Of a DNA stretch of 6,042 nt, positions 5,920-6,042 are shown one piece after another. A program made the translations under genes and the position numbers. This DNA comes from an uncultured Veillonella sp. Its GTDB lineage: Bacteria; Bacillota; Negativicutes; Veillonellales; Veillonellaceae. The stretch lies in assembly GCA_900757715.1 (NCBI GenBank), contig CAAEOZ010000121.1:1-6042 (forward strand), given 5' to 3'. Each line of letters opens with the position of its first letter. Within the stretch, counting starts at the first letter, position 1. The notes under the pieces are model-generated. The model did no database searches and was not told the DNA's origin. It saw only the letters and a program-made list of their open reading frames with translations.

Positions 5920-5949
5920 TTGACGACAGATTGATAATTATGTTATAGT
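5920..5949 (+). promoter_or_regulatory. Downstream tRNA promoter (P2)
   Basis: TTGACG (5920-5925), an 18-base spacer and TATAGT (5944-5949) each match five of six positions. Transcription would start near 5956-5958, about 10 bases before the tRNA. Tandem promoters are common for stable RNA genes. Confidence 0.6.
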
Positions 5950-5964
5950 AATTATCGGTTCTGT
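5926..5964 (+). repeat. Long imperfect inverted repeat just before tRNA-Gly
   Basis: ACAGATTGATAATTA (5926-5940) pairs with TAATTATCGGTTCTGT (5949-5964), giving 15 pairs with two T-G wobbles and one bulged T5959 around an 8-base loop. The perfect core is GATAATTA/TAATTATC. It contains the -10 box of P2 and ends two bases before the tRNA. In P1 transcripts it would be a hairpin beside the tRNA 5' end. In DNA it could be a protein site over P2. Confidence 0.6.
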
Positions 5965-5966
5965 AT

Positions 5967-6041
5967 GCGGGAATAGCTCAGCGGTAGAGCACCGCCTTGC
6001 CAAGGCGGGGGTCGCGAGTTCGAATCTCGTTTCCCGCTCCA
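5967..6041 (+). tRNA. tRNA-Gly (anticodon GCC)
   Basis: The cloverleaf is complete. The acceptor arms are GCGGGAA (5967-5973) and TTCCCGC (6031-6037). The D arm is GCTC/GAGC with loop AGCGGTA. The anticodon arm is CCGCC/GGCGG with loop TTGCCAA and anticodon GCC at 5999-6001. The variable loop has five bases (6009-6013), and the T arm is GCGAG/CTCGT with loop TTCGAAT. The discriminator is T6038 and CCA is encoded at 6039-6041. It reads GGC and GGT codons. More tRNAs may follow past the window edge. Confidence 0.98.
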
Positions 6042-6042
6042 T

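Overview
The window reads as chromosomal DNA of an anaerobic, AT-rich, low-GC bacterium. The best guess is a Negativicute, probably Veillonella or a close relative. The reasons are a ferredoxin-dependent 2-oxoacid oxidoreductase of the KorAB type, a tandem pair of CobT homologues resembling the Sporomusa ArsAB pair, strong AGGAGG-type ribosome binding sites, and TTGACA/TATAAT promoters. The genus is an inference from protein character, not from a search. Every gene found lies on the + strand. No mobile element, CRISPR array or broken gene was seen.

Layout. Positions 1-72 hold the last codons of the 2-oxoacid:ferredoxin oxidoreductase alpha subunit. One base later the beta subunit (korB, 74-946) starts, and its operon ends at a textbook terminator (986-1015). 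After a promoter region carrying a near-perfect 20-bp tandem repeat comes a MATE-family efflux transporter (1151-2497). A 107-bp spacer with overlapping inverted repeats leads to prephenate dehydrogenase (tyrA, 2605-3492). A 122-bp spacer with its own promoter then leads to two translationally coupled CobT homologues (3615-4652 and 4649-5767), which I read as arsA and arsB. The last 275 bp hold a possible 3' hairpin, two good tandem promoters, a structured leader and tRNA-Gly(GCC) at 5967-6041.

How the genes work together. KorAB links 2-oxoacid oxidation and CoA-thioester formation to ferredoxin. TyrA commits prephenate to tyrosine. ArsAB-type enzymes make the alpha-ribotide of the cobamide lower ligand. 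In Sporomusa ovata the ArsAB heterodimer accepts phenol and p-cresol, so this pair probably sets which cobamide the organism makes. Cobamide matters to Veillonella-like fermenters because their propionate pathway uses methylmalonyl-CoA mutase. The pair is asymmetric: the first protein keeps the CobT catalytic motifs and the second has lost several of them. The tyrA-arsAB adjacency is suggestive, because tyrosine is a plausible source of phenolic ligands, but it could be chance. I see no clearly undescribed system. The cobamide pair and several unexplained regulatory repeats are the parts most worth a second look.
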